Source of the DNA: Bordetella parapertussis
GTDB lineage: Bacteria; Pseudomonadota; Gammaproteobacteria; Burkholderiales; JACQAP01
Direction of reading: 5' to 3'
DNA length: 64,000 nucleotides
NCBI GenBank assembly: GCA_945900965.1
Contig: CAMDKM010000013.1
Location: forward strand, 33,524-97,523
A model generated the notes under the pieces. That model worked only from the letters and a program-made list of their open reading frames with translations, was not told the DNA's origin and made no database searches. The position numbers and the translations under genes were made by a program. Of the stretch, positions 8,421-17,070 are shown in pieces (position 1 is the first letter of the stretch; the number at the start of each line of letters is the position of its first letter).

Positions 8421-8735
8421 ATGACCGATGCAATGAAAATTCGTGCCCAACTTCGCGGCGAAGTCGCGGATATCAAAGTCTTGATGGCTCATCCCATGGA
8501 GACCGGGCTGCGCAAAGACCCCATCTCCGGCGAAGCCGTGCCGCTGCATTTTATCCAACGGGTGTTTGCCACGCTTAACGGGAAAATTGTGATGGAAGCG
8601 CAGTGGAGTCAGGCGGTGAGCAGAAATCCTTTCCTGAATTTTCGCGTCCGCGGTGCCAAACCGGGTGACAAGATTGTCATTGGCTGGGAAGACAATAAGA
8701 ACGAATCGGCCAACATTGAGGCGGTTTTGAATTGA
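8421..8735 (+). CDS. soxZ: SoxZ, partner subunit of SoxYZ
   Basis: 104-residue immunoglobulin-like subunit that binds SoxY; it has no signal peptide of its own, as expected, since it is exported with SoxY. Recognisable SoxZ features are IKVLMAHPMETGLRKD near the N-terminus, then FIQRVFATLNGK and KPGDKIVIGWEDN. Stop overlaps the soxA TTG start by 4 nt (TTGA). Confidence 0.94.
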   Translation: MTDAMKIRAQLRGEVADIKVLMAHPMETGLRKDPISGEAVPLHFIQRVFATLNGKIVMEAQWSQAVSRNPFLNFRVRGAKPGDKIVIGWEDNKNESANIEAVLN

Positions 8736-9583
8736 ATCGACGGCTTGCCCCCGGCTTGCTTCGGCATTTGCTGCTGACCGCCTTGGTCTGCGGAATCATG
8801 ATTGCGCCCGCGTTGGCAGATCCGGAGTCCGACCGCTTGGCCATCCTTGCTTTATTCAAACAAAAATTTCCCGACATTCCGCTGGAAGCTTATGTGGACG
8901 GCGCTCTGATGCTATCTGCCGATGCCAAATCTCAATTCGACAGCATCATGGAATTTCCGCCGTTCCAGGGCGACATTGACAAGGGCCGACACCTCTGGGA
9001 AAAACCCTTCGCCAACGGCCGCCGATTTGCCGATTGCTTCCCAAATGGCGGTCACCAGATCGCAGGAGACTACCCTCAATACGATGCCGTGGCAGACAAG
9101 GTCGTGACGTTTGAAATGGCGCTTAATCATTGCCTCAGCCAGAACGGCGAGGCCGAATTAAAGTATTCGGACAAGACAACCATGGGAGTACTCACCGCCT
9201 ATGCACGCTCACTTTCCGACGGCATGCGCATGAACGTCCGTGTCGAATTCCCCGGCGCGCGAACCAAATACGAAGACGGTAAACGCCGTTACTACCAGCG
9301 CACCGGTCAATTCAATTTTGCCTGCGCTTCCTGCCACTTGGAAAACGCCGGCAAAATTCTGCGCACGGAAGTCCTCTCCCCCGTGCTGGGCCAGGCCACC
9401 CATTGGCCAGTGTTTCGCGGCGGCGACAATCTCAATACGCTACAGATGCGTTTCCGCCGCTGTCTGGAACAAATGCGGGCCACGCCATTGGCTCCTGGCA
9501 GTGAGGAATTGAACAATCTTGAATACTTTCATTCCTATTTGAGCAATGGCCTGCCAGTGCGCGCCTCAGTTTATCGAAAGTAA
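8732..9583 (+). CDS. soxA: SoxA, catalytic c-type cytochrome of SoxAX
   Basis: Forms the cysteine-ligated heme subunit of SoxAX, which attaches thiosulfate to SoxY. Signal peptide about 1-29 (cleavage after ALA). This is the monoheme form: one heme motif CASCH at 198-202, while C102 and C134 remain from the lost N-terminal heme site and probably form a disulfide. C244 in RRCLEQMRA is positioned as the active-site persulfide/heme ligand. Start is TTG at 8732, chosen for the 4-nt overlap with soxZ and a good signal peptide. Last gene of the cluster; soxB does not follow. Confidence 0.94.
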   Translation: MNRRLAPGLLRHLLLTALVCGIMIAPALADPESDRLAILALFKQKFPDIPLEAYVDGALMLSADAKSQFDSIMEFPPFQGDIDKGRHLWEKPFANGRRFADCFPNGGHQIAGDYPQYDAVADKVVTFEMALNHCLSQNGEAELKYSDKTTMGVLTAYARSLSDGMRMNVRVEFPGARTKYEDGKRRYYQRTGQFNFACASCHLENAGKILRTEVLSPVLGQATHWPVFRGGDNLNTLQMRFRRCLEQMRATPLAPGSEELNNLEYFHSYLSNGLPVRASVYRK

Positions 9584-9683
9584 AAGTGACGAAAATAACA
9601 CCACAACTTGTAGTGCAATTGTTATGGCTCGCCGATGCTCGCCTGAGCGTCCTTGTAACCACTCCACCCTTTACAATACGAGA

Positions 9684-11153
9684 CTACCAATCGGAAAAAT
9701 GGCCGTACTGCCAAAAATGCGGATTCCATCTCTCGAACTGATAAGGAATTTCTCTGGCGAGCGGAAGATATTCAATCGCCAGGACGCTGGTAACGCCGAC
9801 TGCAGTTAATGTAACCGCGACCAATAAGAATTGCCCCTTTCCCGAGGCATCCGCCGAAGACACGGCCAGCACACGGGTGCCCAAGTTACGGCCGAGGATC
9901 CATCCAGTCAGCACACAAAAAACCATTTGCGCGTGGGGCATGATCAAGTTGCCGCTGAACATCGCGTCGGTCAAACCCATCGTCAATGCCCCAGCAAGAC
10001 TCGCATCAATCATTTTCTGCGATGGCGTTTTCGATTGAAGGCATTTCAAGGCGAACCCCCACAGAATGAATCCAAGTGCGATTGCTGCCATTCCTGCCGG
10101 AATTCCATATTCGGATAGCAGTTGGAGCGGAACATTGTGGGGATGGGCGGGATTCAACTCGTAACTTTGCAGTCCGAATTGCCCGGGACCTACGCCGGTA
10201 AATGGCCGCATATAAATACCGTTTACGGCAATGCGGGCAAGTTCGAGTCGTTCGTTAATGCTGCCTTGGTCGCGTTCGACTATCGATCGAACTCCGGGAA
10301 CCGTCACCGCTCGAGGCAAGTGCTGCACCAACAGCGAAAAGATGAGAAATATCGCGCCGCCTGCAAATATTGGAACAGTTTGGAGCTTTAACCAACCGAA
10401 CCGTTGCCGCCCTGACATTGCCATCACAGCAATAAGCGCGACAAACAGTCCCACCCACGCGGCACGAGTGCCAACCATCCAGTGCATGGCCCAAAAGCAG
10501 GATGACAAGGCTAGGACCATCAATCGCATACCCTTCCGAAGTTCAAACAGCAAGGTCGGAAGGACCATTAACAGCAGGGTATAGGCCTGATATTGGCTAA
10601 AGAAGCGCACATTGGAAAAATCCAGGAACGGACTAATCCAGGGAAACGACTTGCGCTCAATTGCAAACGAGGTGAACTGAACGGCAAATTTCAGAACGCA
10701 CAACAAAGCCCCGGCAGTCACCGCAAGAGCCAAGAGGGGTTGGGCGTGATCGCCAATCTGCCTGACCAAAGCTGCCACCAGCAAAATCAACAGAACGATC
10801 TGCATCATCAGCGCGAGTTCCAGTGCGCCAAGTTCTGGCTTATTGGAAACAACGGCGGATACAAATCCCGCCATGAACAGAGTAATGAGAAGCGCGCGCG
10901 TGCGTCGCGACAAGTCCTCCCAAACCTCGACAACTACTGTATTGAGTGGCCCGCAACACATCAGAGCTAATATGGGAACAAGGAAGGCAAGCTGCACATA
11001 GCGGGCGTCGTCAAACAAGCGCGGCGCCAAACCCGGATACCAAACCGGCGCCAGAACCAGATAGGCGCCAATGATCATCAGTACGGTGGCTGGCAACTTG
11101 TCGACCGGGGCTGCGGAGACCGATTTCAAGTTCATGTTTTGCCATCTATCCAT
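9684..11153 (-). CDS. Wzy_C-type O-antigen ligase / pilin O-glycosyltransferase candidate
   Basis: Polytopic inner-membrane protein of about 489 residues with a dozen or so hydrophobic segments and a large periplasmic loop carrying GVGPGQFGLQSYE and AHPHNVPLQLLSEYG. The HPHN signature is typical of the Wzy_C superfamily, which includes O-antigen ligase WaaL and the PglL/PilO oligosaccharyltransferases. It lies directly downstream of the type IV pilin gene on the same strand, the arrangement seen for dedicated pilin glycosyltransferases, so pilin O-glycosylation is my preferred role. A ligase acting on lipopolysaccharide cannot be excluded. Start uncertain (GTG 11171, ATG 11153 or 11135). Confidence 0.82.
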   Translation of the reverse strand: MDRWQNMNLKSVSAAPVDKLPATVLMIIGAYLVLAPVWYPGLAPRLFDDARYVQLAFLVPILALMCCGPLNTVVVEVWEDLSRRTRALLITLFMAGFVSAVVSNKPELGALELALMMQIVLLILLVAALVRQIGDHAQPLLALAVTAGALLCVLKFAVQFTSFAIERKSFPWISPFLDFSNVRFFSQYQAYTLLLMVLPTLLFELRKGMRLMVLALSSCFWAMHWMVGTRAAWVGLFVALIAVMAMSGRQRFGWLKLQTVPIFAGGAIFLIFSLLVQHLPRAVTVPGVRSIVERDQGSINERLELARIAVNGIYMRPFTGVGPGQFGLQSYELNPAHPHNVPLQLLSEYGIPAGMAAIALGFILWGFALKCLQSKTPSQKMIDASLAGALTMGLTDAMFSGNLIMPHAQMVFCVLTGWILGRNLGTRVLAVSSADASGKGQFLLVAVTLTAVGVTSVLAIEYLPLAREIPYQFERWNPHFWQYGHFSDW

Positions 11154-11240
11154 GGAGATGAGCGCCGCCACCGCTCGGGGTTACTCAGGCTTTTGGATCC
11201 GAAAATGACTCACTGCGCGGGACTCAAAAATGTCTGAAAG

Positions 11241-11274
11241 AAAAAAGGAAGGCGCCTTTGCAGGCGCCTTCCTT
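11241..11274 (-). terminator. Rho-independent terminator of the pilin gene
   Basis: On the minus strand a perfect 12-bp stem (AAGGAAGGCGCC / GGCGCCTTCCTT) closes a 6-nt loop and runs into a T tract (TTTTTTC). It lies about 57 nt after the pilA stop, so most pilA transcripts should end here before the downstream glycosyltransferase-like gene. Confidence 0.9.
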
Positions 11275-11331
11275 GTCTTTCGCGAACTGCCGGTCAAACT
11301 AAATCGCTCCGGCACTAGTGCGCTTTGCGTA

Positions 11332-11853
11332 TCAGGTGCCGGCCGCGTGACCACCAGTCGTCACGATCGTAGCGCGGCACGAGCCGGGCAGGTATTTATT
11401 GATGTCGTTCGCGTTGTTGGGATCCGGGCCGCAGTCCCAGCGAGCCACCGTATCACCCGCAGAACCGGCATTCGTGACAGGAGTAGCGCCGGCCGAGTCT
11501 TCGAAAGGCCTCAGGATAATAGCCATGCCATCGGCGTTGCTGTTGATTCCGGTCACCAGGACACGAATTTCGCCATCCTGATTAGTCTGAATCGCGGTAA
11601 CGTATTTCGAAGACTGGGTCCCCGTTACCGATTCACAGCCCCAGAGTCCGGAATTGGGCAAGGCACCGGAAGCCGATTGTACGGTCTCGGTTACGCTGGT
11701 ACGGCAGGCGGACGCCGCGAGGATACCTTCAGACATTTTCGCGCGGGCGGTGTAATCCTGGTACGCCGGCAGCGCGACGGCCGCCAGAATACCGATGATC
11801 GCCACCACGATCATCAGTTCGATAAGTGTAAAACCTTTTTGCACGGCCTTCAT
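11332..11853 (-). CDS. pilA: Type IV major pilin (PilA-like)
   Basis: 173-residue prepilin. A short positively charged leader (MKAVQKG) precedes [18 protein letters not shown]: cleavage between G7 and F8 by PilD, with Glu5 of the mature protein conserved. The hydrophobic helix forms the pilus core. The C-terminal domain has a disulfide candidate (WDCGPD...PGSCR) of the D-region kind. Strong ribosome site AAGGAG 7 nt before ATG. Regulated by a sigma-54 promoter (11920-11935) and closed by its own terminator. Length (about 17 kDa) suits a major structural pilin rather than a minor pilin. Confidence 0.93.
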   Translation of the reverse strand: MKAVQKGFTLIELMIVVAIIGILAAVALPAYQDYTARAKMSEGILAASACRTSVTETVQSASGALPNSGLWGCESVTGTQSSKYVTAIQTNQDGEIRVLVTGINSNADGMAIILRPFEDSAGATPVTNAGSAGDTVARWDCGPDPNNANDINKYLPGSCRATIVTTGGHAAGT

Positions 11854-11919
11854 GGATAACTCCTTGATCGTTGGTTAAAGAAACACACTTCCGAAAATAT
11901 GTGTGTGTGGACAACCTGT

Positions 11920-11935
11920 TGCAAACCCTGTGCCA
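11920..11935 (-). promoter_or_regulatory. Sigma-54 (RpoN) promoter of pilA
   Basis: The minus strand reads TGGCAC-AGGGT-TTGCA, matching the RpoN consensus TGGCAC-N5-TTGCA at every position. It lies 66 nt upstream of the pilA ATG, giving a predicted start of transcription near 11909 and a leader of about 55 nt. In Pseudomonas pilA is likewise RpoN dependent and activated by PilR; an activator here is not in the window. Confidence 0.9.
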
Positions 11936-12128
11936 GCCCTGGCAAATTCCTGGGGAGGCCTTTGCCTCGCTCCAGTATTAAGGACTTCTGAGTCAATGAA
12001 TCAATGGGTTGCGTGTATATCTTAATGTTCCGTTGAAGTCAAGAAAAAATCCACGTCTTGGCAAGGCCCAAAGCGATTTTCAGCGGGAATGTGGGGGGGG
12101 TTCCTCCGCGCTCCTGCGCATCGGGCAG

Positions 12129-13781
12129 TTAATGACGCAGTTTGTCAGAGCGGGCTATACCAAGCAGACGGGCCTCATCGACCTGATCAATCTGCTCGGG
12201 ATCGAGAAATTGTTGCGCGTATTTCAGATAAACCTTTTCACGCACAAAAATATCGAACAGGTCTGGGTCGATGTGCCCGTTGAGGCGGAAATTGCCCAAA
12301 ATACGCAGCGATTCACTCAGCGTCTTGCCCTTCTTGTAGGGCCGGTCCTTGGCGGTCAATGCCTCGAATATGTCGGCAATGCCCATCACCCGCGCCTGTA
12401 CCGACATCTGTTCACGTTTCAAACCTCTGGGATACCCCTTGCCGTCCATGCGTTCGTGATGGCCTCCGGCATATTCGGCGACATTTTTCAGATGTCTCGG
12501 CCAGGGCAAGGACTCCAACATCCTGATGGTCACCTCGATATGGTGATTGATGACCTGCCGCTCTTCCTGAGTCAGAGTACCGGACCGAATAGTCAGATTC
12601 TTCAGCTCGTCATCGCTGAGGAAATCCACCCGATTGCCGTCTACATCCCGCCATTGATAGCTGCGAGACATTTCTCGAACCCTCAGCAGATCCTCGTCTC
12701 GCATGGCTTCTGCCCCGAAATTACAGGCACGCAAGAATTGCCGGTCCTCGTCGATCTGCCGAATTCTGGCTAGGAACGCCCGTTCGCTGCGCTCTCCCTC
12801 TCCATCAGCCTGACCCGAAGACTCGAGCCTTGCTTTGAGCATGGCGATCTCGGCGTCGCGCTTGAGTACCTCGAACCGGGTGTCGACCAGGCCGATGCGG
12901 TCAAAAATAGTCTGCAGCTTGGTCGCCTTGTCCACGACGTGAACCGGGGTGGTGATCTTGCCGCAGTCGTGAAGCAGTCCGGCGATTTTTAGTTCATAAC
13001 GATCTTTATCGTTCATCGAAAAGCCGGCCAGCGGGCCAGCACGGGTGTTGGACACCGCATCGGCCAGCATCATGGTCAGCGCCGGAACCCGCTGGCAGTG
13101 TCCGCCGGTGTAGGGCGACTTGTCGTCGATGGCGGCATTGATCATATTGATAAACGACTCAAACAGGCTTTCCAGCTGATTGATCAGTTGTCGATTGGTC
13201 AGCGCCACGGCCGCCTGTGACGCCATGGATTCGACAAGGTGCTGGTCAGCCTCGGAGAACGCAACGATCTGGCCATTGGTGCGATCCTTGGCGTTGATCA
13301 ACTGCAAGACGCCGATGATTTCGTCCTCATGATTCTTCATTGGAACGGTCAGAAAAGACTTCGATCGGTAACCGGTCTTCTGGTCGAAGTTTTTGGTTCC
13401 GCTGAAATCGAAGCCCTTTGCGACATAGGCATCGTCGATATTGACCGTTTCATCCTGCAGTACCGAATACGCCACCACCATGGAATTGTTGGGTGCTCCG
13501 TTGTCGTCGTACAGACGTACCGGATAAAACGGCACATCCACACCGGTGGTGCCGCCCATCGCGGTATTCAGGGAATCGGTACGTAGAATTTCGAAGTAAA
13601 CCAGTTTTTTCTCGGCATCTACCCGATAGAGTGTTCCGCCGTCGGAATTGGTGATTTTTTTGGCCGCCAGCAAAATAGCCTCAAGCAGACGATTGGTATC
13701 CTTTTCCCGGGACAGGGAAATGCCGATCGAGTTGAGTTCTTCGAGTCGGCGAAATAGCTCCGCCGCAGTGGAGTCGCTCAT
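12129..13781 (-). CDS. GAF-HD-GYP domain protein (putative cyclic-di-GMP phosphodiesterase)
   Basis: 550 residues. GAF domain at about 30-195. HD-GYP domain from about 210: metal ligands HDCGK at 271-275, HH at 413-414 and the signature HHERMDGKGYP at 441-451. A normal HD-GYP has about 30 residues between HDxGK and the next His; here there are about 140, so roughly 110 residues with a charged coiled-coil-like part are inserted. Predicted activity is hydrolysis of c-di-GMP with the GAF domain sensing a ligand. Start set at ATG 13781; the longer frame overlaps the upstream gene. It lies 43 nt after the pilus ATPase gene, so c-di-GMP control of pili is a reasonable inference. Confidence 0.9.
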   Translation of the reverse strand: MSDSTAAELFRRLEELNSIGISLSREKDTNRLLEAILLAAKKITNSDGGTLYRVDAEKKLVYFEILRTDSLNTAMGGTTGVDVPFYPVRLYDDNGAPNNSMVVAYSVLQDETVNIDDAYVAKGFDFSGTKNFDQKTGYRSKSFLTVPMKNHEDEIIGVLQLINAKDRTNGQIVAFSEADQHLVESMASQAAVALTNRQLINQLESLFESFINMINAAIDDKSPYTGGHCQRVPALTMMLADAVSNTRAGPLAGFSMNDKDRYELKIAGLLHDCGKITTPVHVVDKATKLQTIFDRIGLVDTRFEVLKRDAEIAMLKARLESSGQADGEGERSERAFLARIRQIDEDRQFLRACNFGAEAMRDEDLLRVREMSRSYQWRDVDGNRVDFLSDDELKNLTIRSGTLTQEERQVINHHIEVTIRMLESLPWPRHLKNVAEYAGGHHERMDGKGYPRGLKREQMSVQARVMGIADIFEALTAKDRPYKKGKTLSESLRILGNFRLNGHIDPDLFDIFVREKVYLKYAQQFLDPEQIDQVDEARLLGIARSDKLRH

Positions 13782-13824
13782 AAGAGAAAAGTAGGCAGCC
13801 TTGACCGAATGATTCCTATGCCGA

Positions 13825-16209
13825 TTACTTGATACACACCGCACGAACCTGATGCATGTCGGTAATGCCTTGCAAGACCTTCTCGATACCATCCTGTTTC
13901 AAGGTACGCATGCCCTCCGCAAGAGCGGTGGCGACGATCTCCGCCACTCGCGAGTGCTCCTGGATATGTTTCTTGACGGCATCCGTACCGATCAACAGCT
14001 CATGGAGGCCGACTCGCCCCTTGTATCCCGTGCCACCGCAGGTATCACAGCCCACCGGGGTATAAAGCGTGAACTGCCCCTTGTCGTTGGCGAACAGCTT
14101 AGCCCATTCCTTGTAGACGGCCTCGTACGCCACTTTCGGGTCGCGTTTCCAATACTCGGTGTTTTTGAGTTCAACACTGTATTCCTCGAGAATAGATTTC
14201 ATCTCCTCCTGAGTGGCCGTGTGAGGCGCTTTGCATTTGGAGCAAAGGCGTTTGCCAAGACGTTGCGCAAGAATTCCCAGCAGCGCATCGGAAAAATTAA
14301 ACGGATCCATCCCCATGTCCAGGAGCCGGATAATCGACTCCGGCGCGCTATTGGTGTGCAACGTGGCAAATACCAGGTGGCCGGTAAGTGATGCCTCGAT
14401 GCCGGTCGAGGTGGTTTCCTTGTCGCGCATTTCGCCAACCATGATGATGTCAGGATCGGCCCGCAAAAAAGCTTTCATTGCCACCGCGAAGGTCAGACCG
14501 GCCTTCGGATTCATCTGTACCTGGCGCAGGCCCTTTTGGGTAATTTCAACCGGGTCTTCGGCGGTCCAGATCTTGGTTTCCGGCGTGTTCAAGTGCCCCA
14601 GAACCGAGTGCAGCGTCGTGGTCTTACCGGATCCCGTCGGGCCGCAGACGAAAAATAATCCATAGGGCTTGCTGACCGTATCCTTGAGATTGCCAAGATT
14701 GCGCTGGGAAAGCCCCAGTTTCTCCAGAGGAATGGGCTCTCCGCCGGCCAGAATACGCATGACGATATCTTCGACGCCGCCGGCGGAAGGTATCGTCGCG
14801 ACCCGCAGTTCGATATCCAGCGGCCCGAATTTCTTGAATTTGATTTTACCGTCTTGCGGCTTACGTTTTTCGGAGATATCCAGATCGCACATGATTTTCA
14901 GGCGTGCGACCATGGCATTGCGATAACTGGCGGGAACGGAAATGTAATTCTGCAGAGTACCGTCCTTGCGGAAACGCACTTCGGTTTTTCCTTTTCCTGG
15001 ATAAGGTTCGATGTGAATGTCCGAAGCGCCCTGATGATAGGCGTCGACGATAATCTTGTTCACGAGCTTTACCAGCTCGTTGTCCTGAGCAAGCGACACA
15101 TCGTCGTTGCCCGCCGCTCCTTCTTCATCGTTGGCATCGTCAAGCCCGGACAGCAAATCGCCGATCGAAGAATTGTCGGCGGAGACGTCCGCGCCAAACA
15201 ATTGGTCGAGAGTGGCGGTAAATTCCCGCCGTGTACAGACCCGGAATACCACCTTGTGTTTCGGAAAAATATTGCCGACCACCTTGGAGGCCCGGACCTT
15301 TTCCGGGTCCGGGCTCAGGACAACAAGCCCTTCTTTGGCGTCTTCAGTAGGGACCCATAAGCTGCTTTCGATAAAGTCGCGCTTGAGGTTTTTCAGTAAA
15401 TCCATCGGCTTGATTCGATCCGCCTTGTAAGGCTCGTAGGGCACTTGGAAAAATCGCGACAGCGCTTCCCCGAGAGCGGGCGTCTTGACCTGAAATTCGT
15501 CGATCAGCACATCTTCGATATTCAGGTTCTTGCGGCGTGCCGAACGGGTGGCGAGTTCCATTTCTTCGGGCGACAGTACCGACGTCGCTACCAGATGATC
15601 GTACCTTCCGCGCAACACGGCCGCTGGCCGGCTACGCTGCTTCAAGGCAATAGCCAGTGTTTCGCCAAGGTGCGACACGCCTTCCTCGGCGACCGTCGAA
15701 AAGGGTTGATTTTGTTTGGAATTGATAAGTTGAACGACGCCCACGATTTCCCCACCGGAGCCGTCGAGAATTGGAGCCACCAGCATCTGTTTGGTACGGA
15801 AACCCGTACGCTTGTCCACTTCCTTGAGAAATTTCAGACTAGCATGATGAGTTCGCAACTCGTTTTCATCATAAACGTCGCGAAGGTTGATTAGTTTTTT
15901 GGAAAGCGCGACAAATCCCGCAATACTTTGCTCATTGATCGGCAGCTTGAGATCCTTGAACGAAGACAGTCCGATTTTCACCTTGGATATGATTGAAGTC
16001 TTGTCGTCTGACACGACGTAGATTGTCAGGCGGTCAGCATCGAATAATGCGCAGATATCCTGTGACAACTCCAGCATGATCTCGTCGATATTGCTGGTCG
16101 CGTGGATTTTGTTCGTGACCGCATGGAGTTTTTTCTGGAGCTCCAGTTTGTGGCCCAAATCAGCCATATTCTGATTTGCGTGTGGCTTCGCTTCGAATAC
16201 TGTGCTCAT
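13825..16209 (-). CDS. GAF-containing PilB/GspE-family assembly ATPase
   Basis: 794-residue secretion/pilus ATPase. Order: GAF domain about 30-190; T2SSE_N/MshEN-like domain about 205-340 of the kind that can bind c-di-GMP; acidic linker 350-375; catalytic core with Walker A GPTGSGKTT at 523-531, Asp box GEMRDKETT and His box HLVFATLHTN; zinc tetracysteine C656, C659, C721 and C724. PilB and GspE normally lack a GAF domain. The start at ATG 16209 follows AAGGA with 8 nt spacing. No pilC/gspF or pilD gene is adjacent, so whether it drives the nearby pilin or a type II system is open. It sits inside a signalling gene cluster. Confidence 0.92.
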   Translation of the reverse strand: MSTVFEAKPHANQNMADLGHKLELQKKLHAVTNKIHATSNIDEIMLELSQDICALFDADRLTIYVVSDDKTSIISKVKIGLSSFKDLKLPINEQSIAGFVALSKKLINLRDVYDENELRTHHASLKFLKEVDKRTGFRTKQMLVAPILDGSGGEIVGVVQLINSKQNQPFSTVAEEGVSHLGETLAIALKQRSRPAAVLRGRYDHLVATSVLSPEEMELATRSARRKNLNIEDVLIDEFQVKTPALGEALSRFFQVPYEPYKADRIKPMDLLKNLKRDFIESSLWVPTEDAKEGLVVLSPDPEKVRASKVVGNIFPKHKVVFRVCTRREFTATLDQLFGADVSADNSSIGDLLSGLDDANDEEGAAGNDDVSLAQDNELVKLVNKIIVDAYHQGASDIHIEPYPGKGKTEVRFRKDGTLQNYISVPASYRNAMVARLKIMCDLDISEKRKPQDGKIKFKKFGPLDIELRVATIPSAGGVEDIVMRILAGGEPIPLEKLGLSQRNLGNLKDTVSKPYGLFFVCGPTGSGKTTTLHSVLGHLNTPETKIWTAEDPVEITQKGLRQVQMNPKAGLTFAVAMKAFLRADPDIIMVGEMRDKETTSTGIEASLTGHLVFATLHTNSAPESIIRLLDMGMDPFNFSDALLGILAQRLGKRLCSKCKAPHTATQEEMKSILEEYSVELKNTEYWKRDPKVAYEAVYKEWAKLFANDKGQFTLYTPVGCDTCGGTGYKGRVGLHELLIGTDAVKKHIQEHSRVAEIVATALAEGMRTLKQDGIEKVLQGITDMHQVRAVCIK

Positions 16210-16299
16210 GGCATCCATCCTTTTCGCTTTACGCACTTGCCGCATCCGGGTATCAGCCGGGCAACGTCCCTGGGGCCAAAATCCCCCGTGCCACTCCGG

Positions 16300-17070
16300 T
16301 CAAAACTTGAATACATGGCCATTAGCCAACATCCGTGGACTGTATTTTTCCGCAGAGTCGCCGACTTCCTGCATGATTTGTGTGCCGGCCCCAGGCTTCA
16401 GGTGAGTCACATAGACCCGTGCTTGGCGTTTGAGCTTCGCGAGCTCTTCGACAAGCAGGCTTGGGCACAGATGTTTTGAATCTGTCGCCAGTTTTCTTTC
16501 GTTGTTTGGAAATGCCGTCTCTATGATCAGGTAACGCAGATTCTCGATCTGGTTTATTGCAACCCACAACGCGTCGTTGGTGGTCGTATCGCCCGTAAAC
16601 ACCAGACTGGCAGTTCCACTATCCAGTTGAAAACCGACCGCCGGCACGACGTGATTGGCTGGCAATACCACGATTCGGCGCGATCCTAGAATAACGGCGT
16701 TCCCCACGGAGAATGGAGAAAACTGCATACACGCTTTTGACGGACTGGGTATCTCGGTGAAATCCGGCCATACTTTCCAGTTGAAAATATGGTCCTCTAG
16801 GATTTTCTGGGTGGCGTGGGTGCAATGAACCGTAATAGGTGCTTCGCGCATCCCTCCCACGGTATCCACGAGGAAGGGTAACGACGTTATGTGATCCAGA
16901 TGGGAATGTGTCAAAAAGACATGATCAATTTTGAGTAGTTCGGAAAGGGTCAAATCTCCCACACCGGTACCCGCATCGATGAGCACATCACTGTCCAACA
17001 GCATGGCTGTGGTGCGCAGATTTCCGCCAATTCCACCACTGCAACCGAGCACCCGTATTTGCATTGTCAT
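16300..17070 (-). CDS. Metallo-beta-lactamase-fold hydrolase, candidate class II cAMP phosphodiesterase
   Basis: 256 residues. The dinuclear metal motif THSHLDH gives H55, H57, D59 and H60; further ligands appear in FTGDTTTND and a late YVTHLKPG. The overall pattern resembles class II cyclic-nucleotide phosphodiesterases (the PDE1/CpdP kind) and RNase Z-like hydrolases. The ATG at 17070 overlaps the stop of the adenylate cyclase gene (ATGA). That tight coupling favours cAMP as substrate, giving synthesis and degradation in one transcript. Substrate is inferred, not visible. Confidence 0.8.
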   Translation of the reverse strand: MTMQIRVLGCSGGIGGNLRTTAMLLDSDVLIDAGTGVGDLTLSELLKIDHVFLTHSHLDHITSLPFLVDTVGGMREAPITVHCTHATQKILEDHIFNWKVWPDFTEIPSPSKACMQFSPFSVGNAVILGSRRIVVLPANHVVPAVGFQLDSGTASLVFTGDTTTNDALWVAINQIENLRYLIIETAFPNNERKLATDSKHLCPSLLVEELAKLKRQARVYVTHLKPGAGTQIMQEVGDSAEKYSPRMLANGHVFKF

